Shown here: one piece after another, positions 1 to 8,821 of the stretch | Position numbering within the stretch: position 1 is the first letter of the stretch | Layout: every line of letters begins with the position of its first letter | Source: an uncultured Cytophagaceae bacterium | Lineage (GTDB): Bacteria; Bacteroidota; Bacteroidia; Cytophagales; Spirosomataceae | Assembly: GCA_903898715.1 (NCBI GenBank) | Contig: CAIUGL010000067.1 | Coordinates: 1 to 40,183 of the forward strand | DNA: 40,183 nt | Reading direction: 5' to 3' | Made by a program: the position numbers and the translations under genes | The notes under the pieces: generated by a model | The model's input: only the letters and a program-made list of their open reading frames with translations | Database searches by the model: none | What the model was told of the DNA's origin: nothing

Positions 1-588
1 AAATTAATTGATGAAAAATTTGCTAACAAAGTATTCCATCTTCCTAATGGTATAAATAACAATCAATTAAAATCATATTCTATCGAAATGCCAAGTGAAT
101 ATTTGATAGATAAAAATGAAACTAAAATCATATATATTGGGGCACTTGAAAATTGGTTTGATTGGGAGATTATTTTACATCTATTGAATAAAGTACCTAA
201 TATTTCAATATATATTATTGGACCAGTAAATGGGAAAAATATCAAAATTAAGCATGATAATCTGTTTTTACTTGGAACAAGAAGTCATAATCAAATTGGT
301 AAGTATCTTAAAAATGCGGATATTGGAATAATACCGTTTAAAAGAAATGATTTAATTGATTATGTTGATCCAATTAAATTTTATGAGTACTCTTTTTTTG
401 ATATACCTACGGTTTGTACATATTGGGAAGAGGTATCCTTGTTTACTGAAACTATTTATTTAGCAAAGGACAAGATGGAATTTTCGGATCATATTAAATT
501 CTTAATTAATATGAAATCATCTAATGATACATTTAATGTTGATCTCACTAATAGGGATTGGCATCAAAATTTGAAAAAATTAATCTAG
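1..588 (+). CDS. Glycosyltransferase, C-terminal part (5' end outside window)
   Basis: The frame is open from base 1, so the gene begins upstream and only the last 195 codons are visible. Near the left edge is HLPNGIN, the hinge motif that in GT-B glycosyltransferases comes just before the C-terminal nucleotide-sugar domain. Further on, DPIKFYEY followed by DIPTV resembles the donor-binding segment of family 4-like enzymes. It probably transfers a sugar to a lipid-linked oligosaccharide on the cytoplasmic face. It is the first visible gene of an AT-rich polysaccharide locus, and its TAG stop overlaps the proposed GTG start of the polymerase gene by one base. Donor and acceptor cannot be read from the sequence. 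Confidence 0.8.
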   Translation, partial: KLIDEKFANKVFHLPNGINNNQLKSYSIEMPSEYLIDKNETKIIYIGALENWFDWEIILHLLNKVPNISIYIIGPVNGKNIKIKHDNLFLLGTRSHNQIGKYLKNADIGIIPFKRNDLIDYVDPIKFYEYSFFDIPTVCTYWEEVSLFTETIYLAKDKMEFSDHIKFLINMKSSNDTFNVDLTNRDWHQNLKKLI

Positions 589-1880
589 TGTCTTTTTTAT
601 ACATAATTAATGTCTATTTCTTTTTACCAGTATACCTGTTTACTCTATATTTTATTAGAAAACAGTATAAATATTCATTTTTTTCAATTCCTACATTTTT
701 GGCCTTATTATCAATGCCAGTTTTGTTGTTAAAACGAATCGGACCATCTCTTATTGATCTCATTAAATTTGAAAATCAATATTTCCAGTACTCTATTTTG
801 ATGGACAACTTACAGTTGGTAATCGCTACTTTTCAATTAATATTTTTAATAAAGAATCTTAAATATTTGGAGTTAATGTTTTTTAGATTTTTCAAAATTT
901 TCAAAATTTTTAATGTTTCTAAAATATCTAAAAGCAATTCCAATTACATATTTAGGTTCACATTTGTGCTTTATGTGTTATCATTTATTGTTTTAACTAA
1001 TATAAATACCACCACAATTTCTTGGATTATTAATCCTAGAGATGGGTATCAATTTAGTCGAGAAGGAGCTGGAGTTTGGTATGCTTTTTCGATTATATTC
1101 TTAGGATTGAACTCGATTATATTGTTCGTTTACCGAATAAATGGTTTTTTAAGATTTGTCATTAACGCATTTATATATACCTATCTTTGGTATCTTTTTG
1201 GTGGCAAGGCTTATATTATTTCGTTCTTTGCACTTTTATTATTATCATCAACTATTCATTTTGATTATAGAAGTACTAGAAAAATCTTCATTTCTGGTTT
1301 ATATTTTTCTGTATTACTTATTTTATTTTTGTTTTTTAATAATGGATTTAGCTCTACAATTTCCGAATCTTTAGATTCAGTATTCAGTTATTTTGATCAT
1401 TATTATTTTTCAAGTCAATTTTATGAAGACGTATTTAATGCAAAATTTCATTTTTTACATGGGGAGATTTTTCTTTCTAATTTTTACAAATATTTGCCTA
1501 GGGCGATTTTTAGTGAAAAGCCATATGTTTATGGGTCAATAATTTTAAATGAAATATATTTGCCAGGTATGGCAGAATTGGGTCATACACCGGAATTTGC
1601 TGGCCAAGCACCTTATTATGCTGACTTTGGCGTTTTGGGCGTTATAATTTTTAATTTACTTGATTTTAATTATTTATTTAAAACTTTTTTTTATTTGGTG
1701 ATTTTAAATAATGCAAAAAATAAAAATTACATTCTTAATTCAATATATTTTGCACCAATAGTTTTTTCTTTTGCCCCTGCATTCAGTCAATTTATATCCT
1801 TTCCTTTTGATTTGTTATTGTTAATATTTTTCGCCATTATGTTTTCGTTTTTTTATAAGAAGAAACTTGAATCTTTTTAA
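588..1880 (+). CDS. Wzy-like O-antigen/oligosaccharide repeat-unit polymerase
   Basis: This is a very hydrophobic protein of about 430 residues with roughly ten or more predicted membrane segments. It has a polar loop in its second half containing YLPRAIFSEKPYVYGS, which resembles the PR-x-x-x-x-x-KP loop of Wzy-type repeat-unit polymerases. Such proteins join lipid-linked repeat units in the periplasm. I place the start at GTG 588, which shares its G with the preceding TAG. A TTG at 558 would add ten residues inside the upstream gene, and the first in-frame ATG would delete the first membrane helices. Wzy proteins are poorly conserved, so the call rests on topology, length and location between glycosyltransferase genes. 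Base composition is among the most AT-rich in the window. Confidence 0.72.
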   Translation: MSFLYIINVYFFLPVYLFTLYFIRKQYKYSFFSIPTFLALLSMPVLLLKRIGPSLIDLIKFENQYFQYSILMDNLQLVIATFQLIFLIKNLKYLELMFFRFFKIFKIFNVSKISKSNSNYIFRFTFVLYVLSFIVLTNINTTTISWIINPRDGYQFSREGAGVWYAFSIIFLGLNSIILFVYRINGFLRFVINAFIYTYLWYLFGGKAYIISFFALLLLSSTIHFDYRSTRKIFISGLYFSVLLILFLFFNNGFSSTISESLDSVFSYFDHYYFSSQFYEDVFNAKFHFLHGEIFLSNFYKYLPRAIFSEKPYVYGSIILNEIYLPGMAELGHTPEFAGQAPYYADFGVLGVIIFNLLDFNYLFKTFFYLVILNNAKNKNYILNSIYFAPIVFSFAPAFSQFISFPFDLLLLIFFAIMFSFFYKKKLESF

Positions 1881-1995
1881 TTCAATTAATTTCTTCATTA
1901 ATGGGTATTATATGTATAACTATATCAAATTTAGATCTAGTCTGGATCAGACATACAGACGAACTTCTATTTAAAATATATTTAAATTTTTGCTT

Positions 1996-3087
1996 ATGAG
2001 ATTAAGAATAATTTATGACGATGTCATTTTCAGGCTACAGAGAGTTGGTGGTATAAGTAGTGTTTTTTTTCATATTATTTCGATTTTTAGTAAAGACTGC
2101 GATGTTGATGTAGGATTAATTTCTACCACCACATTCGAAATTGATAATTTATATTGGCAAAGGTTTACAAACATTAAGTCAATTGTTAGAAAATATGTAC
2201 CATTAAGTATACTTCAGTTTACTCCATTGTTTTTATATCCTTCTATTCATACTACTTTAGTTCATTTCACCTATTATAATTTCCCGCTTTTTAAATTTAA
2301 AAATCAATTCTTTGTTGTAACAATACACGATTTGGGATATGAAAAGAAGATTATGCAAAGTGGATTCAAAAGACTTGTAAATATTTTTTTTAAAAAAATT
2401 GCTATTTTAAGAGCTGATGGAATTATTTGTGTTTCTAACAATACCTATATTGATTTATTAAAGTACTATGGAAAATATGTCAAAAAGAAAAGTATTAAGG
2501 TGATTTACAATGGAATTTCTGACAATTTCATAAATCAAACAATTAATAGTAAAAGTGCGGATTCGAAAAATATATTGTTTGTTGGCTCAAGACAAGGGTA
2601 TAAGAATTTTGAAAAAGTTGTCAGTTCACTTTCATCATTCGAAGGTTACCAACTTGTAATTTTAGGAGGTGGCAAACTTAGCATTAATCATTTAAAGTTA
2701 TTAGAATCTTTGCTATACAATAGATATACTGTATTAAGTGATATTTCGGAAAAAGATCTAATTTTTCAGTACAATAGCGCATTTTGTTTGATTTATCCGT
2801 CTTCATATGAAGGTTTTGGTTTGCCGATAATAGAAGCGATGGCAGCCGGCTGTCCGGTCATTACGTGTTCAAATTCATCATTGATTGAGATAGCTGAAGG
2901 ATATGCAGTTTTAATTCCTAGAGCAGAATCAATTTATATAAAAAATGCAATTTTTATGCTTGAAAATGAGACATATAGAAGAGGTTTGGTTTTAAATGCT
3001 AAAAAATATTCTAGTTTGTTTAATTGGGATTCAACCCATGTTAAAATGAAAGATTTTTATAGAGAATTGGTATCTAGTCGTAGCTAA
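1996..3087 (+). CDS. GT4-family glycosyltransferase
   Basis: A 363-residue GT-B glycosyltransferase. The N-terminal domain opens with RVGGISSVF, a glycine-rich acceptor loop. The C-terminal domain has ILFVGSRQGYKNF, then YPSSYEGFGLPIIEAMAAG and CPVITCSNSSLIEIAE, the E-x7-E-type donor-binding region of family 4. It likely adds a hexose or similar sugar to the repeat unit at the inner membrane. ATG 1996 is preferred over an in-frame TTG two codons earlier. The gene stands 115 bases after the polymerase and is followed by a hairpin terminator, so it may end a transcription unit. Specificity is unknown. Confidence 0.88.
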   Translation: MRLRIIYDDVIFRLQRVGGISSVFFHIISIFSKDCDVDVGLISTTTFEIDNLYWQRFTNIKSIVRKYVPLSILQFTPLFLYPSIHTTLVHFTYYNFPLFKFKNQFFVVTIHDLGYEKKIMQSGFKRLVNIFFKKIAILRADGIICVSNNTYIDLLKYYGKYVKKKSIKVIYNGISDNFINQTINSKSADSKNILFVGSRQGYKNFEKVVSSLSSFEGYQLVILGGGKLSINHLKLLESLLYNRYTVLSDISEKDLIFQYNSAFCLIYPSSYEGFGLPIIEAMAAGCPVITCSNSSLIEIAEGYAVLIPRAESIYIKNAIFMLENETYRRGLVLNAKKYSSLFNWDSTHVKMKDFYRELVSSRS

Positions 3088-3102
3088 AATTTATGATTTT
3101 TC

Positions 3103-3130
3103 ATCTAAGACATCAACTCTTAGATTTTTT
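3103..3130 (+). terminator. Intrinsic terminator after the GT4 gene
   Basis: An eight-base perfect stem (ATCTAAGA / TCTTAGAT) with a seven-base loop is followed at once by a run of T. It begins 16 bases after the stop of the preceding glycosyltransferase. Confidence 0.7.
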
Positions 3131-3433
3131 GATTTTAAAGGACTTTTGAATCTTATAATAATCAGCGTAATAAAAATTTCAATTCAATTTGCCTATTAAT
3201 CTTTATCAATTTATGCTAACTATGTTTATGTTATAAAATAGGTTTGGTATTTTTTAATTATTTAAAGTTTTCAACACTCATATAGAGTTGATTTATATAA
3301 TGTTAACTTTATCTTAAATGTGTTACATGTTAGATTTTGATTATTAAGAGATAGCCTTTTTAGTTTAAATGATTTTTCATTAAGGATGTAATTACAGATT
3401 TAAATTCAATTATATATTAAAGTATAAAAACTA
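3131..3433. other. AT-rich intergenic stretch, no gene seen
   Basis: About 300 bases of very AT-rich DNA lie between the terminator and the next glycosyltransferase. All frames are interrupted and I find no RNA gene or perfect TAnnTTTG element. A promoter for the downstream genes is expected here, because a terminator precedes the stretch, but none can be pinned down. Confidence 0.5.
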
Positions 3434-4606
3434 ATGAGGTTAGTAAAACAAGATTCACGAGATCTTATTATAATAACAAAATATTTTGCTCCTGTTAACG
3501 TGGTAGATTCTAACTCAGTGTATGATTTATGTGAAAAACTTATCAAGATAAATAGTAAATTAAACTTACATATTGTAACCACAGAAAGTAAATACAAAAC
3601 AGATATTAGCCTAAGAGCATTTGATTCTACATTTCTAAAAACATTAAATATTCACAAGATAAAATCATACTATTCAGGAAAAGGGATATTTAGAATAATT
3701 AATGATGTGTTCACCTCTTTTCGTTTAGTTTTTTATGCAAAAAGTTTAAATATTCAAACTATAATTTCCTTGTCAAATCCACCATTAATAAATACAATTT
3801 GTGGATTGCTTCTGCGTAAAAGGAATTATATATATTGGAGTTTTGATTTATTCCCTGAAGCCTTATTTGCCAATAATTTGTTAAATGAAAGGAGTTTAAT
3901 TGGTAGAATTTTGTTAAAGTTAACTTATTATTACCCTCCTTATGCGATAATTGGATTAGGACCGAAACAATTTGAGTACTTACAGTCTAAATATGGGTCT
4001 AAAGAAATTATTAAAATAATAATGCCTTGTGGTATTCATCAATTTGCAAAATCTGACATTGTTCCAAAATGGTATTGCAAAAATAAAGTAACTTTAGGGT
4101 ATATTGGGAATTTAGGGAAGGCGCACTCTAAAGACTTTTTGATTAACGTTATAAGTGTAATTGACGACTTTAAATCATTGAAGTTGTTGATATCTATATA
4201 TGGGGAATATTCAGATGAAGTTCTATTATTTCTTAAAGAAAATGGAAAGCCAAATAACGTTGAGATAATTGAACCAGTAAGTCAAAATCAGTTAGGTTTC
4301 ATCGACATTCATTTAGTCTCATTGTTGGATAATTGGACAAATATTTCAGTGCCGTCTAAAGCGGTTAGTGCAGTTTGTTCAAATTCTACTTTGTGGTACA
4401 ATGGGTCTCCATTTAGTGATACATTCAATTTTTTTGGTAACTGCTCCTATTTTTCTGATTCTGATTTAGTCTCAGTTAAAGAAGTTTTATTTTCAATTAC
4501 TGAGGTGGACGTTAACGAAAAGAAAATTAATGCAGAACAAATAGCTCAGGAAATGCGAGATGCAGAACAAAATAGTATAATTCAGATTATAAATTTGTTA
4601 GAATAA
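3434..4606 (+). CDS. WbuB-like glycosyltransferase
   Basis: A 390-residue predicted GT-B glycosyltransferase. The N-terminal domain has IITKYFAPVN, and around residue 135 YWSFDLFPEAL, which matches the aromatic-D-x-x-P-E signature of WbuB-like family 4 enzymes. The C-terminal domain carries TLGYIGNLGKAHS and VPSKAVSAV, the usual donor-site segments. The expected role is sugar transfer during repeat-unit assembly. Its stop TAA overlaps the next ATG by one base (TAATG), so it is translationally coupled to the epimerase gene. The C-terminal donor motifs are weaker than in the gene at 1996, so the donor class is uncertain. Confidence 0.8.
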   Translation: MRLVKQDSRDLIIITKYFAPVNVVDSNSVYDLCEKLIKINSKLNLHIVTTESKYKTDISLRAFDSTFLKTLNIHKIKSYYSGKGIFRIINDVFTSFRLVFYAKSLNIQTIISLSNPPLINTICGLLLRKRNYIYWSFDLFPEALFANNLLNERSLIGRILLKLTYYYPPYAIIGLGPKQFEYLQSKYGSKEIIKIIMPCGIHQFAKSDIVPKWYCKNKVTLGYIGNLGKAHSKDFLINVISVIDDFKSLKLLISIYGEYSDEVLLFLKENGKPNNVEIIEPVSQNQLGFIDIHLVSLLDNWTNISVPSKAVSAVCSNSTLWYNGSPFSDTFNFFGNCSYFSDSDLVSVKEVLFSITEVDVNEKKINAEQIAQEMRDAEQNSIIQIINLLE

Positions 4607-5496
4607 TGAATATTTTATTAACTGGTTCAACAGGATTTGTTGGTCGTTCTATTTTATCGATTTTAAGTGAAAATAATTTAATCTTTACGTTAAGCAGGAG
4701 TAATAGTGATTATAATATAGATTTAAAATCCATCAAACCTAGTTTTAATCAATATTTTGAAACTGTAATACATTCAGCTGGATTAGCACATTTCTATCCA
4801 AAGACTGATGAAGAAATCGAATTATTTTATGAAATAAATGTAATAGGAACGTTAAATCTTTTATCTGGATTAGAAAGTGGTGAAATTCCCAAAAATTTTG
4901 TTTTCATGAGTACAGTTGCAGTTTACGGAGAATCTAATGGTACAATGATTAAAGAAAGTTCAAAATTGAACGCATTAGATCCATATGGGAAAAGTAAATT
5001 AGAAGCTGAAAAGATTATTTTAAATTGGTGCGCAAATAAAAAAGTAAAATGTACAATTTTAAGACTACCATTAGTAGTCGGAAGTAATCCTCCCGGAAAT
5101 CTTGGGTTTATGATTAGAGGGATCAAAAGGGGATTTTACTTTAATATATTGGGCGGCAACGCAAGAAAAAGTATGGTATTAGCTGAAGATGTTGCTCAAT
5201 ATATATTGAAAGCAGCTGAAGTAGGCGGAGTATTCAATTTGACAGATGGGGTCCATCCCTCTTTTTTTGAGTTGTCGCTTCATATTGCTGATAAATTAAG
5301 GAAAACAACGCCATTTAATTTGCCATTTTGCTTTGCAAAAATTTTTGCACTTTGTGGTGACATCATTGGACCTAACGCTCCAATTAATTCTTTGAAGTTG
5401 AATAAAGTCATTTCTGATTTAACCTTTGATGATTCAAAGGCCCGAAGTGAATTTGGCTGGAATCCCACGCCTGTATTGCTTGGAATCAAAGTTTAA
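4606..5496 (+). CDS. NAD-dependent epimerase/dehydratase (extended SDR)
   Basis: A 296-residue extended short-chain dehydrogenase/reductase. The NAD-binding TGSTGFVG is at residues 6-13, and the catalytic STVAVYG strand is followed by YGKSK with Y127 and K131 as the YxxxK pair. It acts on a nucleotide-activated sugar, as a 4-epimerase or a 4-keto reductase. Genes of this type (WbpV/GalE-like) commonly sit directly before a phosphoglycosyl transferase and make its donor substrate. Here the next gene starts ten bases downstream, which supports that pairing. At 296 residues it is a little shorter than typical GalE. The exact sugar cannot be read from the sequence. Confidence 0.85.
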   Translation: MNILLTGSTGFVGRSILSILSENNLIFTLSRSNSDYNIDLKSIKPSFNQYFETVIHSAGLAHFYPKTDEEIELFYEINVIGTLNLLSGLESGEIPKNFVFMSTVAVYGESNGTMIKESSKLNALDPYGKSKLEAEKIILNWCANKKVKCTILRLPLVVGSNPPGNLGFMIRGIKRGFYFNILGGNARKSMVLAEDVAQYILKAAEVGGVFNLTDGVHPSFFELSLHIADKLRKTTPFNLPFCFAKIFALCGDIIGPNAPINSLKLNKVISDLTFDDSKARSEFGWNPTPVLLGIKV

Positions 5497-5506
5497 TATT
5501 TGGCGT

Positions 5507-6055
5507 ATGATACGTTTTTTTGATATATTTTTTTCTGGCATGGGACTCTTTTTATTGAGTCCACTAATCATTATTTTAATTGTATTAGGATATTTGGATA
5601 CGGGGTCTCCAATTTTTAAACAAGACCGCGTTGGCATTAATCTGAAGCCATTTAAGTTGCTTAAATTTCGTTCTATGAATTTAAATTCTGATTCTATAGC
5701 AACACATTTATCAAATCCTTGTAATGTAACAATATATGGAAAGTTCTTGCGTAATTCCAAACTTGATGAAATACCACAATTAATGAATGTTTTAAAGGGC
5801 GATATGAGTTTAGTTGGTCCACGACCTAATTTATTTAATCAAGAAGAATTGATTGTGGAGAGGAAGATTCGGGGAATTTATGATGCAAAACCTGGAATAA
5901 CTGGCTTAGCTCAAATTAATAATATAGATATGTCAAACCCTGTTCTTTTGTCTGAAACAGATGCCAAAATGCTTGAAGAATTTAACTTAATACAATATTT
6001 TAAATTTATTTTTCTTACGTTCCTGGGTAACGGATTTGGCGATAGATTGAAATAA
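5507..6055 (+). CDS. Small monotopic phosphoglycosyl transferase (initiating sugar transferase)
   Basis: A 182-residue protein of the bacterial sugar transferase family (PglC/WcaJ catalytic core). It has one re-entrant hydrophobic helix (residues about 3-30), the KFRSM segment near 53-57, the catalytic D87-E88 in LDEIPQL, and SLVGPRP at 101-107. It moves a sugar phosphate from a UDP-sugar to undecaprenyl phosphate, the first committed step of repeat-unit synthesis. The ATG at 5507 matches the family N-terminus; a longer reading from 5426 overlaps the epimerase in another frame and adds no family residues. The preceding SDR gene probably supplies the donor. It is the last + strand gene of the locus. 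Confidence 0.92.
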   Translation: MIRFFDIFFSGMGLFLLSPLIIILIVLGYLDTGSPIFKQDRVGINLKPFKLLKFRSMNLNSDSIATHLSNPCNVTIYGKFLRNSKLDEIPQLMNVLKGDMSLVGPRPNLFNQEELIVERKIRGIYDAKPGITGLAQINNIDMSNPVLLSETDAKMLEEFNLIQYFKFIFLTFLGNGFGDRLK

Positions 6056-6104
6056 ATCATCTTAAAATATTAATTTTCACCAACAATTTGATATCTCGAA
6101 TTAT

Positions 6105-7535
6105 TTATCTTATTAAATAATGACCTGAAATACTTAATCCTAGAGAATTTGTTATTCTGTCTCCATTATCGTAACCTAATTTTAAAGAAGTATTTAGGCG
6201 ATCTGAAAATTTCTTTTCTAATATAAATACACATGAAATCTGTTTTTTATAATCATCGTTTGTTAATCTAGCTGTAAGGTGATTCCTGTGATACGCATAA
6301 AAACTGTTTGAAAATCGAAGTTTCCAATTAAATGAATTATTTATGTGGCCGGATAAAAAAATATGGATTGATTTTATTGCATTTAAACTATAATTATTTC
6401 CGCCACCTTCAATAGTTTCCCTATCTAACAAAAATATAGGGGTACCTAAAGTGTTATTCCAATATTTCCAGGAGCCCCGCCCTCCGTTGTTAAAATAATT
6501 TTCTACTTCAATTAGGTGAGGATCAGATATTCCAAAAAATTGAGCTATTCCTGATAAATAGTTACCCTGATTCGCTGTGTATAGATATTCAAATCCTAAT
6601 TTATCTAAAATGAAATCTTTTTTTAATTTGAATGAAATACCAGACAATCCATCGTTAATAACCGCTAAAGATACAATTCTCCCTGTTTCATAAATTGATT
6701 GGCGATATAAAAGTGTTTCTAAATCTTTTGATTGAAATTTGAATGCTAGGTCAATTGATCCTAAGTGGTTTCCAAATTGATAACCTAAGTCATCCCAAGA
6801 AGAATTTGGATCAGTTGCCAAAATGGTACGATCCTTTAATATTGTAACTACATAAAAATATGTATTTAAACCTGCTGGATAAATATCAAATTCATTACCC
6901 AATTTAGTTTTTGCTTCTCCGCCCCAAGACACATTGTGATTTATACCTCCAAATAAATTTATCTTACTTGTTGGTTTTCCTATTCGGCCATACAATGTTT
7001 TCTGATGTAAATAGGCATCAATCGTTGGACCTTGATTATCAAACCAGCCGTGCGAATAGGTCATGTGTATACCTAACCAGCCTTTGGCAAAATTTAAATA
7101 ATCACGGGTGCCTAATTGAACCTTTGGCATAGGCATTGCATTGCCTGACCAAGAGTAGAACCCTGCTGTCATCGTTGTATCTCCCAGCCCATACACTTCT
7201 TTTCTTCTGCCTGCCCAAAATTCCCACTTTCGCCATCGTCCACTGATATAAGCTTGAGTCAGCCAAAAGTCGTTCTGCTTACCTGTCCACCCGGTAGCTT
7301 CGACCTCGTATTTCCAATCGTACTTTTTCTTGAGATTATATCTTTTGCCGTTCCAAGCCCTTAAGATTAAGCCTGGATTCTCCAGGGGTACCGAACCATA
7401 TTGTAAACTACGTATCCAAAAGGGTGTTGCTCCCACGTCAGATACAATGGCTTGAGCTTCGATAGAGGCATGAATACTGGTATCTGGTGTCGCAAATAGC
7501 GATCCGAAAAAGGTAAGTAAAATACTTAATGTCAT
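6105..7535 (-). CDS. wzi: Capsule assembly Wzi-family outer-membrane protein
   Basis: A 476-residue protein with a short N-terminal hydrophobic stretch ending near residue 17. Alternating amphipathic strands typical of a beta-barrel follow. The N-terminal third contains FWIRSLQYG, WEVE/YEVEATG-type strands, FWAGRRKE and GLGDTTM, features I associate with the Wzi family. Wzi proteins sit in the outer membrane and tether or help assemble surface polysaccharide, so the position next to the polymerase and transferase genes fits. The gene runs against the locus. Its 5' half (about 7100-7535) has ordinary composition while its 3' half (about 6105-6950) is as AT-rich as the polysaccharide genes, suggesting a mosaic. 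Only 49 bases separate its stop from that of the convergent transferase. Confidence 0.82.
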   Translation of the reverse strand: MTLSILLTFFGSLFATPDTSIHASIEAQAIVSDVGATPFWIRSLQYGSVPLENPGLILRAWNGKRYNLKKKYDWKYEVEATGWTGKQNDFWLTQAYISGRWRKWEFWAGRRKEVYGLGDTTMTAGFYSWSGNAMPMPKVQLGTRDYLNFAKGWLGIHMTYSHGWFDNQGPTIDAYLHQKTLYGRIGKPTSKINLFGGINHNVSWGGEAKTKLGNEFDIYPAGLNTYFYVVTILKDRTILATDPNSSWDDLGYQFGNHLGSIDLAFKFQSKDLETLLYRQSIYETGRIVSLAVINDGLSGISFKLKKDFILDKLGFEYLYTANQGNYLSGIAQFFGISDPHLIEVENYFNNGGRGSWKYWNNTLGTPIFLLDRETIEGGGNNYSLNAIKSIHIFLSGHINNSFNWKLRFSNSFYAYHRNHLTARLTNDDYKKQISCVFILEKKFSDRLNTSLKLGYDNGDRITNSLGLSISGHYLIR

Positions 7536-7664
7536 CTGAATGGAGGGTAATAACGTTAAAGTACGGAGTTTTATCTGAATTTATCAAACGGTGTTTAGCG
7601 AACGGTTGGATGTTTATCCTTGAATGGCGATTTCCATCTTTTTTGACAATTTTTATAGGGCCGA

Positions 7665-7695
7665 TTGGGATTAACTAAAATTTCTCCTATTTTTG
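7665..7695 (+). promoter_or_regulatory. Bacteroidota-type promoter for tRNA-Phe
   Basis: A TTG at 7665-7667 and TATTTTTG at 7688-7695 (matching TAnnTTTG) are separated by 20 bases, the normal spacing for -33/-7 elements in this phylum. The tRNA begins 27 bases after the -7 element. Confidence 0.7.
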
Positions 7696-7722
7696 CAGTC
7701 CCGTTACCCTACGGGCAATTGA

Positions 7723-7795
7723 GGTGGATTAGCTCAGTTGGTAGAGCATCGGACTGAAAATCCGTGTGTCCCCGGTTCGAGTCCGGGATCTACCA
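7723..7795 (+). tRNA. tRNA-Phe (GAA)
   Basis: A 73-base cloverleaf. The acceptor stem is GGTGGAT (7723-7729) with ATCTACC (7788-7794), with one G-U pair. The D-arm is AGCTCAGTTGGTAGAGC, the anticodon loop CTGAAAA has GAA at 7756-7758, and the T-arm is CCCGG-TTCGAGT-CCGGG. The discriminator is A7795 and the CCA end is not encoded. Positions 27-43 of the anticodon stem form a T-T mismatch; the other four pairs are good. The gene stands at the edge of the AT-rich polysaccharide locus. Confidence 0.97.
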
Positions 7796-7805
7796 CTTCA
7801 ATTTG

Positions 7806-7836
7806 AAAAGGCCCTTGCGTAAGCTTGGGCCTTTTT
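7806..7836 (+). terminator. Intrinsic terminator after tRNA-Phe
   Basis: The arms AAAAGGCCC (7806-7814) and GGGCCTTTT (7827-7835) form a nine-base perfect stem ending in a T run, 11 bases after the tRNA. The stem excludes a reading frame that could be opened from inside the tRNA as the true start of the next gene. Confidence 0.85.
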
Positions 7837-7895
7837 GTTTGCCTATGCAACATTTTTCTCAGAATGTTTTATCTTGCAAACAAACCTATTCCGCT

Positions 7896-8801
7896 ATGAA
7901 CGATTTCTCCCGTCGCAATCTGCTCAAAGCAGCTGCGTTCGTGCCATTTTCTACGTCGGCTGCGGCTTCTGTTTCCGCAGCGCGTATTGTTAAACCCGAA
8001 TTATCCCTCAACATGTCCACCATTATGGGCCAAAAACTCGGCTTCATCCGTGAACTTGAAGTGTGCGCCCAAGCTGGTTTTCGCTCCTGTGAGATTTGGA
8101 TGCCTACGTTGGAGGCTTATTTGAAATCGGGAGGGAGCATTTCAGAAGCCCGTAAACGCTTATCCGATCTCGGCCTGCGTATTCAAAATGCCATCGGCTT
8201 TGCTCAATGGATCGTGGACGATAATGCTATTCGCTCGGCTGGTGTAGAGCAATTGAAACGCGAAATGGATCTATTGGCCCAACTAGGCTGTAAGCGTACT
8301 GCCGCGCCGCCCATGGGAGCTACGAAAGAAGCTGGACTTGATTTACATCGCGCTGCGGAACGTTACCGCGTGATTCTAGAGCTTGGGGTGACGATGGGGG
8401 TAACGCCCCAGCTCGAAATGTGGGGACATTCTAAAAATTTGAACCGCGTTGCGGATGTTTTATTTGTGGCAACTGAAGCCGGCCATCCTTCCGCACGATT
8501 ATTATTAGATGTGTTCCACATCTACAAAGGAGGTTCCTCCGTCGATTGCCTCCATACCGTTGGCCACGACGCCGTCGAGGTCTTTCACGTCAATGATTAC
8601 ATTACCTCGTTGGCACCGGATCAAATCACAGACGCGGACCGCATTTACGTCGGCGATGGGGAAGCACCCATTAAGAAAATTTTGAATCTCCTGAAACCCG
8701 AAGTCATATCCCTCGAACTATTTAACAAAGAACTCTACAAGCAAGACGCCCTGCTCGTCGCCCGGAACGGCTACCAGAAAATGAAGGCCTTAATCGCTTA
8801 A
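7896..8801 (+). CDS. Tat-exported sugar phosphate isomerase/epimerase-like TIM-barrel protein
   Basis: A 301-residue protein of the AP-endonuclease-2/xylose-isomerase-like TIM-barrel family. The start at ATG 7896 gives a twin-arginine signal SRRNLLK at residues 5-11 followed by a hydrophobic, alanine-rich stretch. In the barrel, LLLDVFHIYKGG and VEVFHVND provide acidic and histidine residues placed like the metal ligands of this family. Bacteroidota use many such exported proteins in carbohydrate metabolism, often with unknown substrate. The GH95 fucosidase gene starts 20 bases downstream on the same strand, so both probably act in one pathway in the periplasm. Tat export suggests folding with its metal before transport. 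The precise reaction is unknown. Confidence 0.8.
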   Translation: MNDFSRRNLLKAAAFVPFSTSAAASVSAARIVKPELSLNMSTIMGQKLGFIRELEVCAQAGFRSCEIWMPTLEAYLKSGGSISEARKRLSDLGLRIQNAIGFAQWIVDDNAIRSAGVEQLKREMDLLAQLGCKRTAAPPMGATKEAGLDLHRAAERYRVILELGVTMGVTPQLEMWGHSKNLNRVADVLFVATEAGHPSARLLLDVFHIYKGGSSVDCLHTVGHDAVEVFHVNDYITSLAPDQITDADRIYVGDGEAPIKKILNLLKPEVISLELFNKELYKQDALLVARNGYQKMKALIA

Positions 8802-8821
8802 TTAAACCTATGCTACATTCG

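Noticed and set aside
5434-5760. 108-codon open frame opposite the epimerase/transferase junction
   Set aside because: It is antisense to two recognised proteins and has no motif of its own.
7500-7830. Phage or integrative element attachment at tRNA-Phe
   Set aside because: There is no integrase and no second copy of the tRNA 3' end in the window.
7764-7895. N-terminal extension of the TIM-barrel gene
   Set aside because: It begins inside tRNA-Phe and crosses the terminator stem; the Tat signal at 7896 is the natural start.
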